This document shows, in pieces, positions 8,751 through 17,105 of a DNA stretch of 64,000 nucleotides. This DNA is from CAVWQV01 sp963757115 (GTDB taxonomy: Bacteria > Pseudomonadota > Alphaproteobacteria > Acetobacterales > Acetobacteraceae): positions 434,001 to 498,000 of the forward strand of contig CAVWQV010000001.1 of assembly GCA_963757115.1 (NCBI GenBank), written 5' to 3'. The notes beneath the pieces are model-generated. The model ran no database searches, had not been told where the DNA came from, and worked only from the letters and a program-made list of their open reading frames with translations. The stretch's first letter is position 1. The number at the start of each line of letters is the position of its first letter. The position numbers were made by a program, and so were the translations under genes.

Positions 8751-9245
8751 GAAACGACCGAAGGCTCGGAGCGTGGCTTCGGAAACGTGGTGCTCCATCC
8801 CTTCGGCGTCTTGCTCCGCCGCGTCGTGCGGGACGCCCACGGCAAGCAGCAGGTCCACGACCACGCGGTGCCGCGCCCGAACCCGCTCGGCCAGCCGCTC
8901 CCCGGCGTCGGTGAGAAACACCCCGCGATAGGGCTTGGCTTCCGCCAAGCCTTCCCGTTTCAGCCGGCCGATCGACTTTATCGCGGTCGCGTGCGAGACG
9001 CCGAGGCGACGGGCGATATCGGTCGGTCGTGCCTCGCCGTCGGAGCTCAGCAAGTCGGAAATCAGCTCGACATAGTCCTCGAGCAGCGCGGTCGATTGTG
9101 CAGAGCGCGCCTTGCCGAACCGTTCGGCCTGAGTGGGCTCGGCGGGCAGGGGTGGGATGGCCACGCGCGCACGCTTTGAGGGGAGTGCCACGCGGGCTGC
9201 TTGCTCGTGCCCTCGCCGGACTTTGGCGCGATCGCCCGCTTCCAT
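8733..9245 (-). CDS. mntR: Manganese-responsive DtxR-family regulator MntR
   Basis: A 170-residue metal-sensing repressor of manganese uptake. A poorly conserved N-terminal extension of about 50 residues precedes the winged helix (ALLEDYVELISDLL, then PTDIARRLGVSHATAIKSI) and the dimerisation domain with the metal-binding stretch EGMEHHVSEATL. It is encoded directly after mntH: the mntH stop and the ATG at 9245 share one base (TGATG), and a GTG at 9248 is an alternative start. Sitting in the operon it presumably controls, it is probably autoregulated by Mn(II). Confidence 0.9.
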   Translation of the reverse strand: MEAGDRAKVRRGHEQAARVALPSKRARVAIPPLPAEPTQAERFGKARSAQSTALLEDYVELISDLLSSDGEARPTDIARRLGVSHATAIKSIGRLKREGLAEAKPYRGVFLTDAGERLAERVRARHRVVVDLLLAVGVPHDAAEQDAEGMEHHVSEATLRAFGRFLHRLA

Positions 9246-10576
9246 CACGCCGGGACCTCCCCCAGGAATGGCACGTGCAGCCCGATCGTCTGGGCCAGCA
9301 ACAAAAGGTTAAGGCTCAAAACCAGAATGGCCGCGACCGCGGCCGCCCACCGCGTCAGGCGACGGGGCGTAAAACGCCCCATCACGCTCCGGTCGGCCGT
9401 CAGTCGCAGCAGCGCGATCATCGGCACGGGGAGCATCAGGCTCAGCACGACCTGGCTCAGGACCAGCGCTTCGGTCGCGCCGACGCCGAGGGCCACCACG
9501 ATCAGGGCGGGCAACATTGTCAGAACACGCCGGAGCCAAAGCGGAATGCGGAAGGTCACGAAATCCTGCATGATGGTCTGTCCCGCCATCGTCCCCACCA
9601 CGGAGCTCGACAGCCCCGACGCCAGAAGGGAAAGCATGAACAAGCCCGCCGCGCCGTAGCCCATGAGGGGAACCAGCGTATGGTAGGCGGTCTCGATGCT
9701 GGCGACCTCCGGGTGCCCGGACCGGTGGAACATCTCCGCCGCCATCGCCAACATCGCCATGTTGACGAGGCCGGCGACGCCAAGTGCGATCAGAACCTCC
9801 CAATTGGAAAATGTAAGAATGCGCCGGCGCTCGGCGTCGTTCCGCGCCGGCATTCGATCCTGCATCAGGCTGGAATGGAGATAGATGGCGTGCGGCATCA
9901 CGGTGGCCCCGACAATGCCGACCGCCAACGTGATGCTGCCCGGCCCTGCGAACTGCGGCAGGAGCGAATGGTGGAGGACAGCACCCCAATCGGGCGGCGC
10001 GATCACCAATTCCGCGACATAGCTCAGCCCGATCAAAGCGACGAAGCCGCCGATCAGTAGCTCCATCGGCCGGAAACCCCGGCGCTGCAGCATCAGCATG
10101 GCGTAGGTTGCAACGGAAACGACCAGCAGACTAGCCAGCAGCGGCCAGCCGAGCAGAAGCGACAGCCCTACCGCGGCGCCCAGCGTCTCCCCGAGATCGG
10201 TCGCCATCGCCGCGATCTCGCTGGCCACCCACATCGCATAGACGAGCGGCAGCGGGAAATGTTCGCGGCAGAGTGTCGCGAGACTGCGTCCGGTGACGAT
10301 ACCGAGCCGGGCCGAAAGCGCCTGGAACAGCATGGCGACGACGTTCGCGACCACGACCACCCAGAGCAGGAGATAGCCGAACTGCGCCCCGCCCTGAATG
10401 TTAGTCGCGAAGTTGCCAGGGTCCATGTAGGCGATCGAGGCGATCACGGCCGGTCCGGCGAACGGCAGCAGCCCGCGCAGCCCGCGCTGGCGGCCGGACA
10501 GCGCCTCCTGGCCGGCCAGCACCGTGCGATCCGACAAAGATTGTCTCGGAGCCACGGCCTCGCTCACTATCGCCAA
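9245..10576 (-). CDS. mntH: Nramp family divalent metal transporter MntH
   Basis: A 443-residue proton-coupled Mn(II)/Fe(II) importer in the inner membrane with about 11 transmembrane helices. The metal site motif DPGNFATNIQGG is in TM1 near residue 52, and MPHAIYLHSSLMQ of TM6 is present, both signatures of Nramp proteins. It is coupled to mntR downstream. The 133-bp upstream gap to hemB contains an AACATAACG element near 10599-10610 that resembles one arm of an MntR site. I could not find a convincing second arm, so no operator is claimed. Confidence 0.95.
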   Translation of the reverse strand: MAIVSEAVAPRQSLSDRTVLAGQEALSGRQRGLRGLLPFAGPAVIASIAYMDPGNFATNIQGGAQFGYLLLWVVVVANVVAMLFQALSARLGIVTGRSLATLCREHFPLPLVYAMWVASEIAAMATDLGETLGAAVGLSLLLGWPLLASLLVVSVATYAMLMLQRRGFRPMELLIGGFVALIGLSYVAELVIAPPDWGAVLHHSLLPQFAGPGSITLAVGIVGATVMPHAIYLHSSLMQDRMPARNDAERRRILTFSNWEVLIALGVAGLVNMAMLAMAAEMFHRSGHPEVASIETAYHTLVPLMGYGAAGLFMLSLLASGLSSSVVGTMAGQTIMQDFVTFRIPLWLRRVLTMLPALIVVALGVGATEALVLSQVVLSLMLPVPMIALLRLTADRSVMGRFTPRRLTRWAAAVAAILVLSLNLLLLAQTIGLHVPFLGEVPA

Positions 10577-10709
10577 GCCCTCGCCCTGCTAAGCCGCTTC
10601 AACATAACGTAGCCTCGTCTACACCGCGCTCCGAATTTGGAGGCGCGGCGGCGGCTGTCAAGCCTGCGGTTTTGGCCGATATCTCGCTGGCGGCCTCGTT
10701 CGCGGGGAG

Positions 10710-11717
10710 CTAACCCGTCGCGTCGCGTCGATGGATCAGGCGAGCGGCGGCCGGGGCGAAATAGGTCAGGATGCCGTTGCAGCCGGCGCGCTTGAATGCC
10801 GTCAATGCCTCGATGACCACCCGATCGTGCTCGAGCCAGCCATTGTTGATGGCGGCCATCATCATCGCGTATTCGCCGGAGACTTGGTAGGCGAAGGTTG
10901 GGACTCCGAACCGCTCGCGCACCCGGCGGATGATGTCGAGATAAGGCATCCCAGGCTTCACCATGACCATGTCGGCGCCCTCCTGAAGGTCGAGCTCAAC
11001 TTCGCGGAGGGCCTCGTCGGTGTTCGCCGGATCCATCTGGTAGGTCATCTTATCGCCCTTCAGCGATTTGGCCGATCCCAGGGCGTCGCGGAACGGGCCG
11101 TAGAACGCGGACGCGTATTTCGCCGCGTAGCTCATGATCCGGGTATGGATCTGACCGTCGGCGTCCAACGCCGCGCGGATCGCGCCGACGCGGCCGTCCA
11201 TCATGTCGGATGGGGCGATCACGTCGATCCCTGCACCGGCCTGGTTGACCGCTTGGCGGGTGATGACGGCAAGCGTCTCGTCATTCGCCACGTAGCCCTC
11301 GCGGATCACGCCGTCATGGCCGTGATCGGTGTAGGGATCGAGTGCCACATCGCCGATGAGCCCCAGGCCGGGGAATTCCGCCTTGAGCAATCGGGCGGCG
11401 CGGCAGATCAGGTTCTCTGGATTGGTCGCTTCCGTCCCCTCGGCATCCTTTTTCTCGGACGGGGTCGCGGGAAACAGGGCAACGGCCGGAATGCCGAGCC
11501 GGGCTTGCGGGGCGACGTGAGCGGCCAGCCGGTCGAGCGTGACCCGCTGCACCCCCGGCATGGACCCGACATCGGTGATGACGCCGCGCCCCTCGATCAC
11601 GAACACCGGCCAGATCAGGTCATCGATTGCCAGCCTGTGCTCCGCCACCAGCCGGCGGTTCCAGGCGTCGTGACGGTTGCGCCGCATGCGGGTGCTGGGG
11701 AAGCGGCCAACCGTCAT
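10710..11717 (-). CDS. hemB: Delta-aminolevulinic acid dehydratase (porphobilinogen synthase)
   Basis: Condenses two 5-aminolevulinate molecules to porphobilinogen in haem synthesis. The 335-residue length is normal. The two catalytic lysines fall in SYAAKYASAFYGPFRDA and in MVMVKPGMPYLDI. The metal-site region reads DVALDPYTDHGHDG, with no cysteines, so this is the Mg-dependent alphaproteobacterial type rather than the zinc-cysteine type. It lies between mntH and tRNA-Pro on the same strand and probably has its own promoter in the short gap after the tRNA. Confidence 0.96.
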   Translation of the reverse strand: MTVGRFPSTRMRRNRHDAWNRRLVAEHRLAIDDLIWPVFVIEGRGVITDVGSMPGVQRVTLDRLAAHVAPQARLGIPAVALFPATPSEKKDAEGTEATNPENLICRAARLLKAEFPGLGLIGDVALDPYTDHGHDGVIREGYVANDETLAVITRQAVNQAGAGIDVIAPSDMMDGRVGAIRAALDADGQIHTRIMSYAAKYASAFYGPFRDALGSAKSLKGDKMTYQMDPANTDEALREVELDLQEGADMVMVKPGMPYLDIIRRVRERFGVPTFAYQVSGEYAMMMAAINNGWLEHDRVVIEALTAFKRAGCNGILTYFAPAAARLIHRRDATG

Positions 11718-11804
11718 GCGAAGACTCCTGTTCTTGTCGTGCGAGCGATGGACGCCGCGCGGACCACGACCGATCGGGAGAGTGCCAAGGATCGGGGTTC
11801 GGGC

Positions 11805-11881
11805 TGGTCGGAGCGGCGGGATTCGAACCCACGACCCCCAGTCCCCCAGACTGATGCGCTACCAGGCTGCGCTACGCTCCG
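11805..11881 (-). tRNA. tRNA-Pro (anticodon GGG)
   Basis: Read on the minus strand, the 77-nt gene begins CGGAGCG and ends CGCTCCGACCA, giving a perfect 7-bp acceptor stem, discriminator A and encoded CCA. The D-arm contains AGCCTGGTAGCGC, the anticodon loop is CTGGGGG (anticodon GGG) and the T-arm is TGGGTTCGAATCCCG. It lies between the MerR gene and hemB. Confidence 0.97.
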
Positions 11882-11920
11882 ACCGCACGGTCCTGTAGCA
11901 GGCGCCCACAAACGCCGCAA

Positions 11921-12463
11921 TTAGCGGAGCAGTGCCCGCAGACTTTCCAGTTCGTGCAAGGCTTCGAGCAGCAGCGCCCTCAGCCGTTCCGCCTCGGTGA
12001 GGTCGCTCGCACGCGCGGTCGGCCGCACCGGCGGGACCTCGGGGACCAAGAGTTCAGGAACTTGCTCGGCCTCCGGCGCAAGTGCCGGCCCATGCGCCGC
12101 ATCCTCGTCGGCCGGCGGGGGCGGGATATCGTCAGCCAGCATTCCCCCGCCTTCCCGGAGCAGCCTTTGCACACCCTTGATGGTGTAGCCTTGGATGTAG
12201 AGCAAGTCGGACACGCGCCGGAGGAGGGCAATGTCGTCCGGCCGGTAGTAGCGTCGCCCCCCGCCCCGCTTCAGTGGCTTGACCTGCGGGAACTTGGTCT
12301 CCCAGAAGCGCAGCACATGCTGGGGGATATGAAGTTCGTCCGCTACCTCGCTGATCGTGCGAAAGGCGTGTGGGGCTTTGCGCGATTTACTGCCGATGAT
12401 GACGGACTTGAGCGGCCGTCGCTCGTCCGAACCTTCCTCCGCGACTTCGACCCGCTCGCTCAT
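11921..12463 (-). CDS. MerR family transcriptional regulator
   Basis: A 180-residue MerR-type DNA-binding protein that is conserved immediately downstream of ihfA in many alphaproteobacteria. The winged helix-turn-helix spans residues about 35-105, with RTISEVADELHIPQHVLRFWE and the wing RRYYRPDDIALLRRV followed by YTIKGVQRLL. The C-terminal part is proline- and glutamate-rich and has no recognisable effector domain or metal-binding cysteines. The start overlaps the ihfA stop as ATGA, so it is translationally coupled to ihfA. Target genes are unknown. Confidence 0.9.
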   Translation of the reverse strand: MSERVEVAEEGSDERRPLKSVIIGSKSRKAPHAFRTISEVADELHIPQHVLRFWETKFPQVKPLKRGGGRRYYRPDDIALLRRVSDLLYIQGYTIKGVQRLLREGGGMLADDIPPPPADEDAAHGPALAPEAEQVPELLVPEVPPVRPTARASDLTEAERLRALLLEALHELESLRALLR

Positions 12464-12771
12464 TCATCGTCGCCTTGGGAAGGCGAGACGCCGTTGACAT
12501 GTGCCTTGAGTACGTGGCTGGGGCGGAACACGAGAACACGCCGCGGCAAAATCGGCACTTCCTGTCCGGTTTTCGGGTTGCGGCCAGTCCGCCGCCCCTT
12601 CTGGCGCACGGAAAAGGTCCCGAATCCGCTGATCTTGACGGGCTCGCCGGCTTCCAGCGCCGAACTCATCCGTTCGAGGACCGTTTCCAGGAGGTCGGCC
12701 GAATCATTCCGCGACAGGCCAACCTGCGTATAGATCGTTTCCGCCAGGTGCGCGCGCGTGACGGTGTTCAT
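12460..12771 (-). CDS. ihfA: Integration host factor subunit alpha
   Basis: A 103-residue DNA-bending protein of the HU/IHF family that pairs with IhfB. MNTVTRAHLAETIY, VKISGFGTFSVRQKGRR and the minor-groove arm tip GRNPKTGQEVPI are canonical. IHF shapes promoters, recombination sites and nucleoid structure. It belongs to the plsX-fabH-ihfA-merR chain, 81 bp after fabH and overlapping the MerR gene by 4 bp. Confidence 0.97.
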   Translation of the reverse strand: MNTVTRAHLAETIYTQVGLSRNDSADLLETVLERMSSALEAGEPVKISGFGTFSVRQKGRRTGRNPKTGQEVPILPRRVLVFRPSHVLKAHVNGVSPSQGDDE

Positions 12772-12852
12772 CGCTCCACGCTAGGCGGACGATCTGCCCC
12801 ACGTCAAGCAATCCGCGAAGCGATTTTGTCGGAGGATCAAACGGTTCGGCGT

Positions 12853-13824
12853 TTACATGCGCACTAGGGCGGAACCCCAGGTCAGCCCGCCACCAAGCGC
12901 TTCCATGAGTACGAGGTCGCCGCGACGTATGCGGCCATCGGCCCGCGCGCAGGCCAGCGCCAGCGGGACGGAGGCAGCGGAGGTATTGGCGTGCTGGTCC
13001 ACCGTCACCACCACGCGCTCGGGCGGCAGGCCGAGCTTGCGGCCGACCGCGTCGATGATGCGGAGGTTGGCTTGATGCGGCACCAGCCAATCGACGTCGG
13101 CGCCGGTCAGCCCGTGGGCGGCCAGGGCTTCCTCCACCGCACCGGTCAGCCGGGTGACGGCATGACGGAAAACCTCGCGGCCATTCATCACGAGGTGACC
13201 GGGCCGGTTCGGCTGTCCCACAGAACCATCGACATAGAGGATGCCACCCAGGCTGCCTTGAGCATGGAGGTGGGTCGAAAGGATGCCTCGATCCTCGGCC
13301 TCGGCGGAGGAGGCGGGGCGCAAGAACACCGCCCCCGCGCCGTCGCCGAACAGAACGCAGGTGCCACGGTCCTGCCAATTCAGGATCCTTGAATACACCT
13401 CGCTACCGATCACGAGCACGCCTGTGGCCTGCCCGGTGCGGATCAAACCATCGGCCACCGACAGTGCGTAGATGAAGCCGGCGCAGGCCGCAGACAGGTC
13501 GAAGCCGAACCCGCGGCCTATTCCGAGCGCCGCTTGCACATGGAGCGCGGTTGCGGGGAAGGCCTGGTCCGGTGTCGCGGTCGCGAGAATGATGGCGTCC
13601 ACGTCGGCTGGGCTGGCGCCCGCGTCGTTGAGCGCGCCGCGCGCAGCCTCGGCACCCATGAAGCCGCAGGTTTCATGCTCGGCTGCGAAATGACGTCGGC
13701 GGATGCCGGTCCGCTCGCGGATCCAGGCATCGCTGGTTTCGAGCCGCCGTGCGAACTCTTCGTTCTCGACCACACGCTGCGGCAGATAAGCGCCGACGCC
13801 GGCCAGGATGCTGCGAGCCGACAT
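12853..13824 (-). CDS. fabH: Beta-ketoacyl-ACP synthase III
   Basis: Starts fatty-acid synthesis by condensing acetyl-CoA with malonyl-ACP. With the ATG at 13824 the product is 323 residues and opens MSARSILAGVGAYLPQRVV. The frame stays open for 54 codons upstream, but that stretch overlies plsX and has no family similarity. The catalytic triad is visible: C114 in LSAACAGFIY, H250 in VPHQANLRI and N280 in DQHANTSAAS. Only one base separates it from the plsX stop, a coupled arrangement seen across alphaproteobacteria. Confidence 0.96.
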   Translation of the reverse strand: MSARSILAGVGAYLPQRVVENEEFARRLETSDAWIRERTGIRRRHFAAEHETCGFMGAEAARGALNDAGASPADVDAIILATATPDQAFPATALHVQAALGIGRGFGFDLSAACAGFIYALSVADGLIRTGQATGVLVIGSEVYSRILNWQDRGTCVLFGDGAGAVFLRPASSAEAEDRGILSTHLHAQGSLGGILYVDGSVGQPNRPGHLVMNGREVFRHAVTRLTGAVEEALAAHGLTGADVDWLVPHQANLRIIDAVGRKLGLPPERVVVTVDQHANTSAASVPLALACARADGRIRRGDLVLMEALGGGLTWGSALVRM

Positions 13825-13825
13825 G

Positions 13826-14911
13826 CTACCGCGCCGTGGCCAGGCGCGCGCTGTCGTCGTCCGCGATCCGAACGGCGGGGACCGGGGCGCTGCCGCCGAC
13901 ATTCGCGAGCCGGCCCAATCCCTCGCTGATCCGATCGTTGAAACGGTGAACCACCATGTCCATCGCGACGTCGATCGCGTGGGCAAAGCCCTGCGAGTCC
14001 GTGCCGCCGTGCGACTTCACCACGACGCCGTTCAGCCCCAGCATCACCGCCCCGTTGTAGCGGCGCGGGTCCAACCATTCGCGGAGCCGGTCGAGCCCGG
14101 GGCGCGCGAGAAGATAGGCGATGCGGGCGGCCCAGCTGCTGGTGAAAACCTGTCGTAGCAACTCGCCGATCAGTTTGAGCGCGCCCTCGGCCGTCTTGAT
14201 GGCGACGTTGCCCGAGAAGCCATCGGCGACCACCACGTCCGTCGTGCCGGCCGCGATATCGTGCCCCTCAACGAAACCGAAGAATTGCGGGGCGATGTGA
14301 CTGTCTCGAAGGAAGTCCGCCGCCTGACGCACGCGGTCGTCCCCCTTCAGCTCCTCGGAGCCCACGTTCAAAAGGCCGATGCTGGGCGCGGTCAAGCCGA
14401 GCACGGTGCGGGCGAACATGTCGCCCATCACAGCGAACTCGACCAGATTGCGGGCGTCGCAATAGACGTTCGCGCCGAGATCGAGCATCACGACGTCGCC
14501 CCGCGCGGACGGGCCGATCGCGGCCATCGCCGGCCGATCAATGCCCGGGAGCGTCTTCAGCACAATCTTCGAAAGCGCGAGCAGCGCCCCCGTGTTGCCG
14601 GCCGAAACGATACCGGCGGCCTCTCCGGCGGCAACGGCGTCGATCGCCACCCGCATCGAGGCGTTCCGCATCCTGAGTGCCGCGGTCGGCTTCATGGCGT
14701 CGCCAATCACGTCCGGCGCGTGCCGCACCGTGCACGCGCTGACCGCGCGCTTGTGCTTGCGCAGCAGAGGCTCGATGCGTGCTTGGTCGCCCACCAGCAG
14801 GAAGCGTGCCCCCGGGTGACGCTCGGCCGCGATCGCCATGCCCTCAACCACCATCCCGGGCGCGCGGTCGCCTCCCATGGCGTCAACAGCTAACGTGAAA
14901 GGCTCTTTCAC
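13826..14911 (-). CDS. plsX: Phosphate acyltransferase PlsX
   Basis: Converts acyl-ACP to acyl-phosphate, the acyl donor used by PlsY for lysophosphatidate formation. The 361-residue protein starts LAVDAMGGDRAP after a short lead and carries VSAGNTGALLALS and VADGFSGNVAIKTAEG, all family hallmarks. It is a peripheral membrane enzyme. It sits between rpmF and fabH on the same strand; the partner plsY is at 54402-54989 in this window. Confidence 0.96.
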   Translation of the reverse strand: MKEPFTLAVDAMGGDRAPGMVVEGMAIAAERHPGARFLLVGDQARIEPLLRKHKRAVSACTVRHAPDVIGDAMKPTAALRMRNASMRVAIDAVAAGEAAGIVSAGNTGALLALSKIVLKTLPGIDRPAMAAIGPSARGDVVMLDLGANVYCDARNLVEFAVMGDMFARTVLGLTAPSIGLLNVGSEELKGDDRVRQAADFLRDSHIAPQFFGFVEGHDIAAGTTDVVVADGFSGNVAIKTAEGALKLIGELLRQVFTSSWAARIAYLLARPGLDRLREWLDPRRYNGAVMLGLNGVVVKSHGGTDSQGFAHAIDVAMDMVVHRFNDRISEGLGRLANVGGSAPVPAVRIADDDSARLATAR

Positions 14912-14942
14912 CTGTAACCAACCGGGGCGCGCACCCCCGATC

Positions 14943-15146
14943 TCAGACCCGGACGACGCCCTTCAGCGGCTTGCCGGCGGGAGCGATCTCCCGGCCGTTG
15001 TAGTGACCACAATGACTGCAAACGTGATGCGGCCGGCGTAGCTCGCCACAATTCGGGCACTCGGCATGCGCCTCGGTGGGGAGCGCGTGATGGCTGCGCC
15101 GCATACCCCGTCGGGACGGTGACGTTTTCCTCTTGGGAACGGCCAT
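14943..15146 (-). CDS. rpmF: 50S ribosomal protein bL32
   Basis: A 67-residue large-subunit ribosomal protein. The start at 15146 gives the invariant MAVPKRKTSPSRRGMRRSH opening, and a longer open frame upstream is not needed. It keeps a zinc-finger pattern CPNCGELRRPHHVCSHCG, the four-cysteine (zinc-containing) form of bL32. It lies between the YceD gene (177 bp upstream) and plsX, its usual bacterial position. Confidence 0.97.
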   Translation of the reverse strand: MAVPKRKTSPSRRGMRRSHHALPTEAHAECPNCGELRRPHHVCSHCGHYNGREIAPAGKPLKGVVRV

Positions 15147-15323
15147 GGGACTGCGCCCCTCCGATTGGCGTGACACCCTGACGTGAGGAACGCGAGGCGG
15201 GGCGTCGCGAACGCGGAACGGGGGCAGTCACAATCTGGCAACAAGATGAGCGGGGGCGTCTAGCAGAGGCCTCGCCGACCCGCAAGTGAGCGGGAGCGCA
15301 AGCAGGCGACCTCGTCGCCATGA

Positions 15324-15830
15324 TCAGTGCTGTGTGCGGCGCGCGGCAAGCGCGGCAAACGGGCCAGACTGCGTGGCTGTCTCGGTGCTGGCGGCGGCCT
15401 CGGGCAGCGCGGCACCCGGGGCACGGGGAAAAGGGTCGAGCGCCAGCGCGAGCTGCTCGGCCGCAACTTCGCCGAGATCGATGGCATCAGCCTCGTACGG
15501 GATCTCGTCCAGCGATTCGGGGTCCGGGTCGTCGCTCTCGCTTCCGGCCGGGACGAAGCGGACGGTAAACTCCTCCAGCACGTCCGTTTCGAAATCCTCC
15601 AGGCTCACCACGCAGGTCCGGGTCACGCGGGCCTCAAGCCTCCCGTCCGCTTCGACGATGCCGGGCGCTATCCGGCGCAGCGCGAAGGAGCACGCCAGAC
15701 CTCCAACAGCCGGAATCGCCAGGCGGGCGGCGAGCGCCCGGCACTCGGCCGCCTTCGCTTCCAAGGTGAGCGTGAGGCCGGACGAGCCGATCCGCTCCAG
15801 CGGGACCGGGCGGTAGAACTCCGGCGTCAT
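15324..15830 (-). CDS. YceD/DUF177 family protein
   Basis: A 168-residue protein of the DUF177 family, which is linked to large-subunit rRNA accumulation and usually lies next to rpmF, as here. Visible features are the N-terminal EFYRPVPLERI, a central RTCVVSLEDFETDV containing the single conserved cysteine, and an acidic C-terminal half (ESDDPDPESLDEI, DLGEVAAEQLALALDPFPR). The start ATG at 15830 overlaps the upstream chaperone gene by 4 bases. An in-frame extension to 15974 is rejected because it only overlies that gene. Confidence 0.88.
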   Translation of the reverse strand: MTPEFYRPVPLERIGSSGLTLTLEAKAAECRALAARLAIPAVGGLACSFALRRIAPGIVEADGRLEARVTRTCVVSLEDFETDVLEEFTVRFVPAGSESDDPDPESLDEIPYEADAIDLGEVAAEQLALALDPFPRAPGAALPEAAASTETATQSGPFAALAARRTQH

Positions 15831-16375
15831 GCGGCTGCCGTCGCGGCAGGCAGGAAATCGGCGCGGCCCGTGGTGAACCGATCGAGCGGCTGCGTCGCGA
15901 GGTGCCGATCCTGCTTCAGGACCAGCCGGGCCAATGCCTCGGCGGCGCCGGCCGGCGCCTTGCCGCCCCGCCAAACATTGCGCACGAGGGCTTCGGTGAG
16001 CGCGGTGCCATCATCGGAGGACAGGGCCGCCTCGTACGCCTGAGCGCGGCCGTGAAAGGCCTCCCACATCGCTCGCACTCGTTTGCCGACGGACAAGTCG
16101 CCCACGCCCATCTCTCGCAGATTGACATCCATGTCGCTGAACATGGCATCGAACACAGCCTGGGCGAGTTCCGGCCCTGGCGACGGGAGAAAGCGAAGCC
16201 GCCGGATCAGCAGCGCCGCGTGCAGGCCGACCAGATCGAACCGCCCGTCCAGCGTGTCGGGGATTTCGAGCCGCTCATAAAAGAATGGGTCGCGCGCGGC
16301 GGAGACGGCTTCGCCATACAGGCCAAAGCCAGCCCGGTCGTGCAACCGGCGGCCGAAAAGCCCGAAGAAACCCAT
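15827..16375 (-). CDS. Ubiquinol-cytochrome c chaperone family protein (CBP3/UQCC1-like)
   Basis: A 182-residue assembly factor of the CBP3 family, whose mitochondrial members help cytochrome b synthesis and complex III assembly. The characteristic pattern is present: Y..ARDPFFYERL at residues about 24-36, LVGLHAALLIRRL, then FDAMFSDMDVNLREMGVGDLSVGKRVR. It has no signal peptide. It is coupled by a 4-bp overlap to the YceD gene, a pairing typical of Rhodospirillales-type alphaproteobacteria. It is divergent from bamE, 140 bp away. Confidence 0.9.
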   Translation of the reverse strand: MGFFGLFGRRLHDRAGFGLYGEAVSAARDPFFYERLEIPDTLDGRFDLVGLHAALLIRRLRFLPSPGPELAQAVFDAMFSDMDVNLREMGVGDLSVGKRVRAMWEAFHGRAQAYEAALSSDDGTALTEALVRNVWRGGKAPAGAAEALARLVLKQDRHLATQPLDRFTTGRADFLPAATAAA

Positions 16376-16515
16376 GCGGCGCCCTGCTCCCAGTGGATCT
16401 TACGAGCCAGCGATCGTTGACACGCGCCAGCCGCCGTGACACCGGGCCATGAAATGGCATTGCGGTAACGGCGGTTCAACGCCCGAGTCCAGCAAAGACC
16501 GGAGGAGAGTTTCGG

Positions 16516-17091
16516 GTGATCTCGCGCTCAATGGCAGGTCGTCTTCGCCCGCTCGCCGGCACGATACGGCTCGCGCTCCCGGCGGCATCCGCGCTGACGC
16601 TTTTGGCGGCGTGCAGCGTCTTTGAGATGCCGCCGCAGGTGCGCGGAAACCGTGTGGAAGCGGACATGCTGAAGGAACTGACCCCCGGCACGTCGACCCG
16701 GGCCGACGTCAGTTCGCTCCTCGGCTCGCCCACCACCAAGGGGACGTTCGACGATAACCAATGGATCTATATCGGCGCTCTGACGCGCCCGGAGGTCGGC
16801 CGGACACAAGGCGTGATCAGCCAGGATGTCACGCTGGTGACGTTCAACGGGCAGGGCGTTCTGCAGAGCGTCAAACGACTGAACCAGAACGATGCACTGC
16901 CGGTCGACGTCGTCGCGCGGGCGACGCCGTCCCCTGGGAGCGAAGCATCCGTGCTGCAGCAGCTTCTCGGCAATGTCGGCCGATTCAACCCGGGCGGGCT
17001 CGGTGCAGCGGCGGGCGCGCTCGGAAGCTCCGGAAGCGCTCCGAGCGGCGCCGCACCGCCATCGGGCCCGCGTACCGGCGGTCAACTCTGA
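16516..17091 (+). CDS. bamE: Outer membrane assembly lipoprotein BamE/SmpA/OmlA
   Basis: A 191-residue lipoprotein of the BAM complex, which folds beta-barrel proteins into the outer membrane. The lipobox LLAAC puts the lipidated cysteine at residue 33. The SmpA/OmlA domain follows, with LTPGTSTRADVSSLLGSPT, NQWIYIGALT and VTLVTFNGQGVLQSV. The tail beyond residue 150 is Gly/Ser/Pro-rich, low complexity and longer than in enterobacterial BamE. The start is a GTG at 16516, placed by a strong GGAGGAGAG ribosome site at 16501-16509. It is convergent with thiL 14 bp downstream. Confidence 0.9.
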   Translation: MISRSMAGRLRPLAGTIRLALPAASALTLLAACSVFEMPPQVRGNRVEADMLKELTPGTSTRADVSSLLGSPTTKGTFDDNQWIYIGALTRPEVGRTQGVISQDVTLVTFNGQGVLQSVKRLNQNDALPVDVVARATPSPGSEASVLQQLLGNVGRFNPGGLGAAAGALGSSGSAPSGAAPPSGPRTGGQL

Positions 17092-17105
17092 GTCGCGCGT
17101 ATGCG

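Noticed and set aside
10577..10709. MntR operator upstream of mntH
   Set aside because: Only one arm-like sequence (AACATAACG) is visible; no matching second arm was found.
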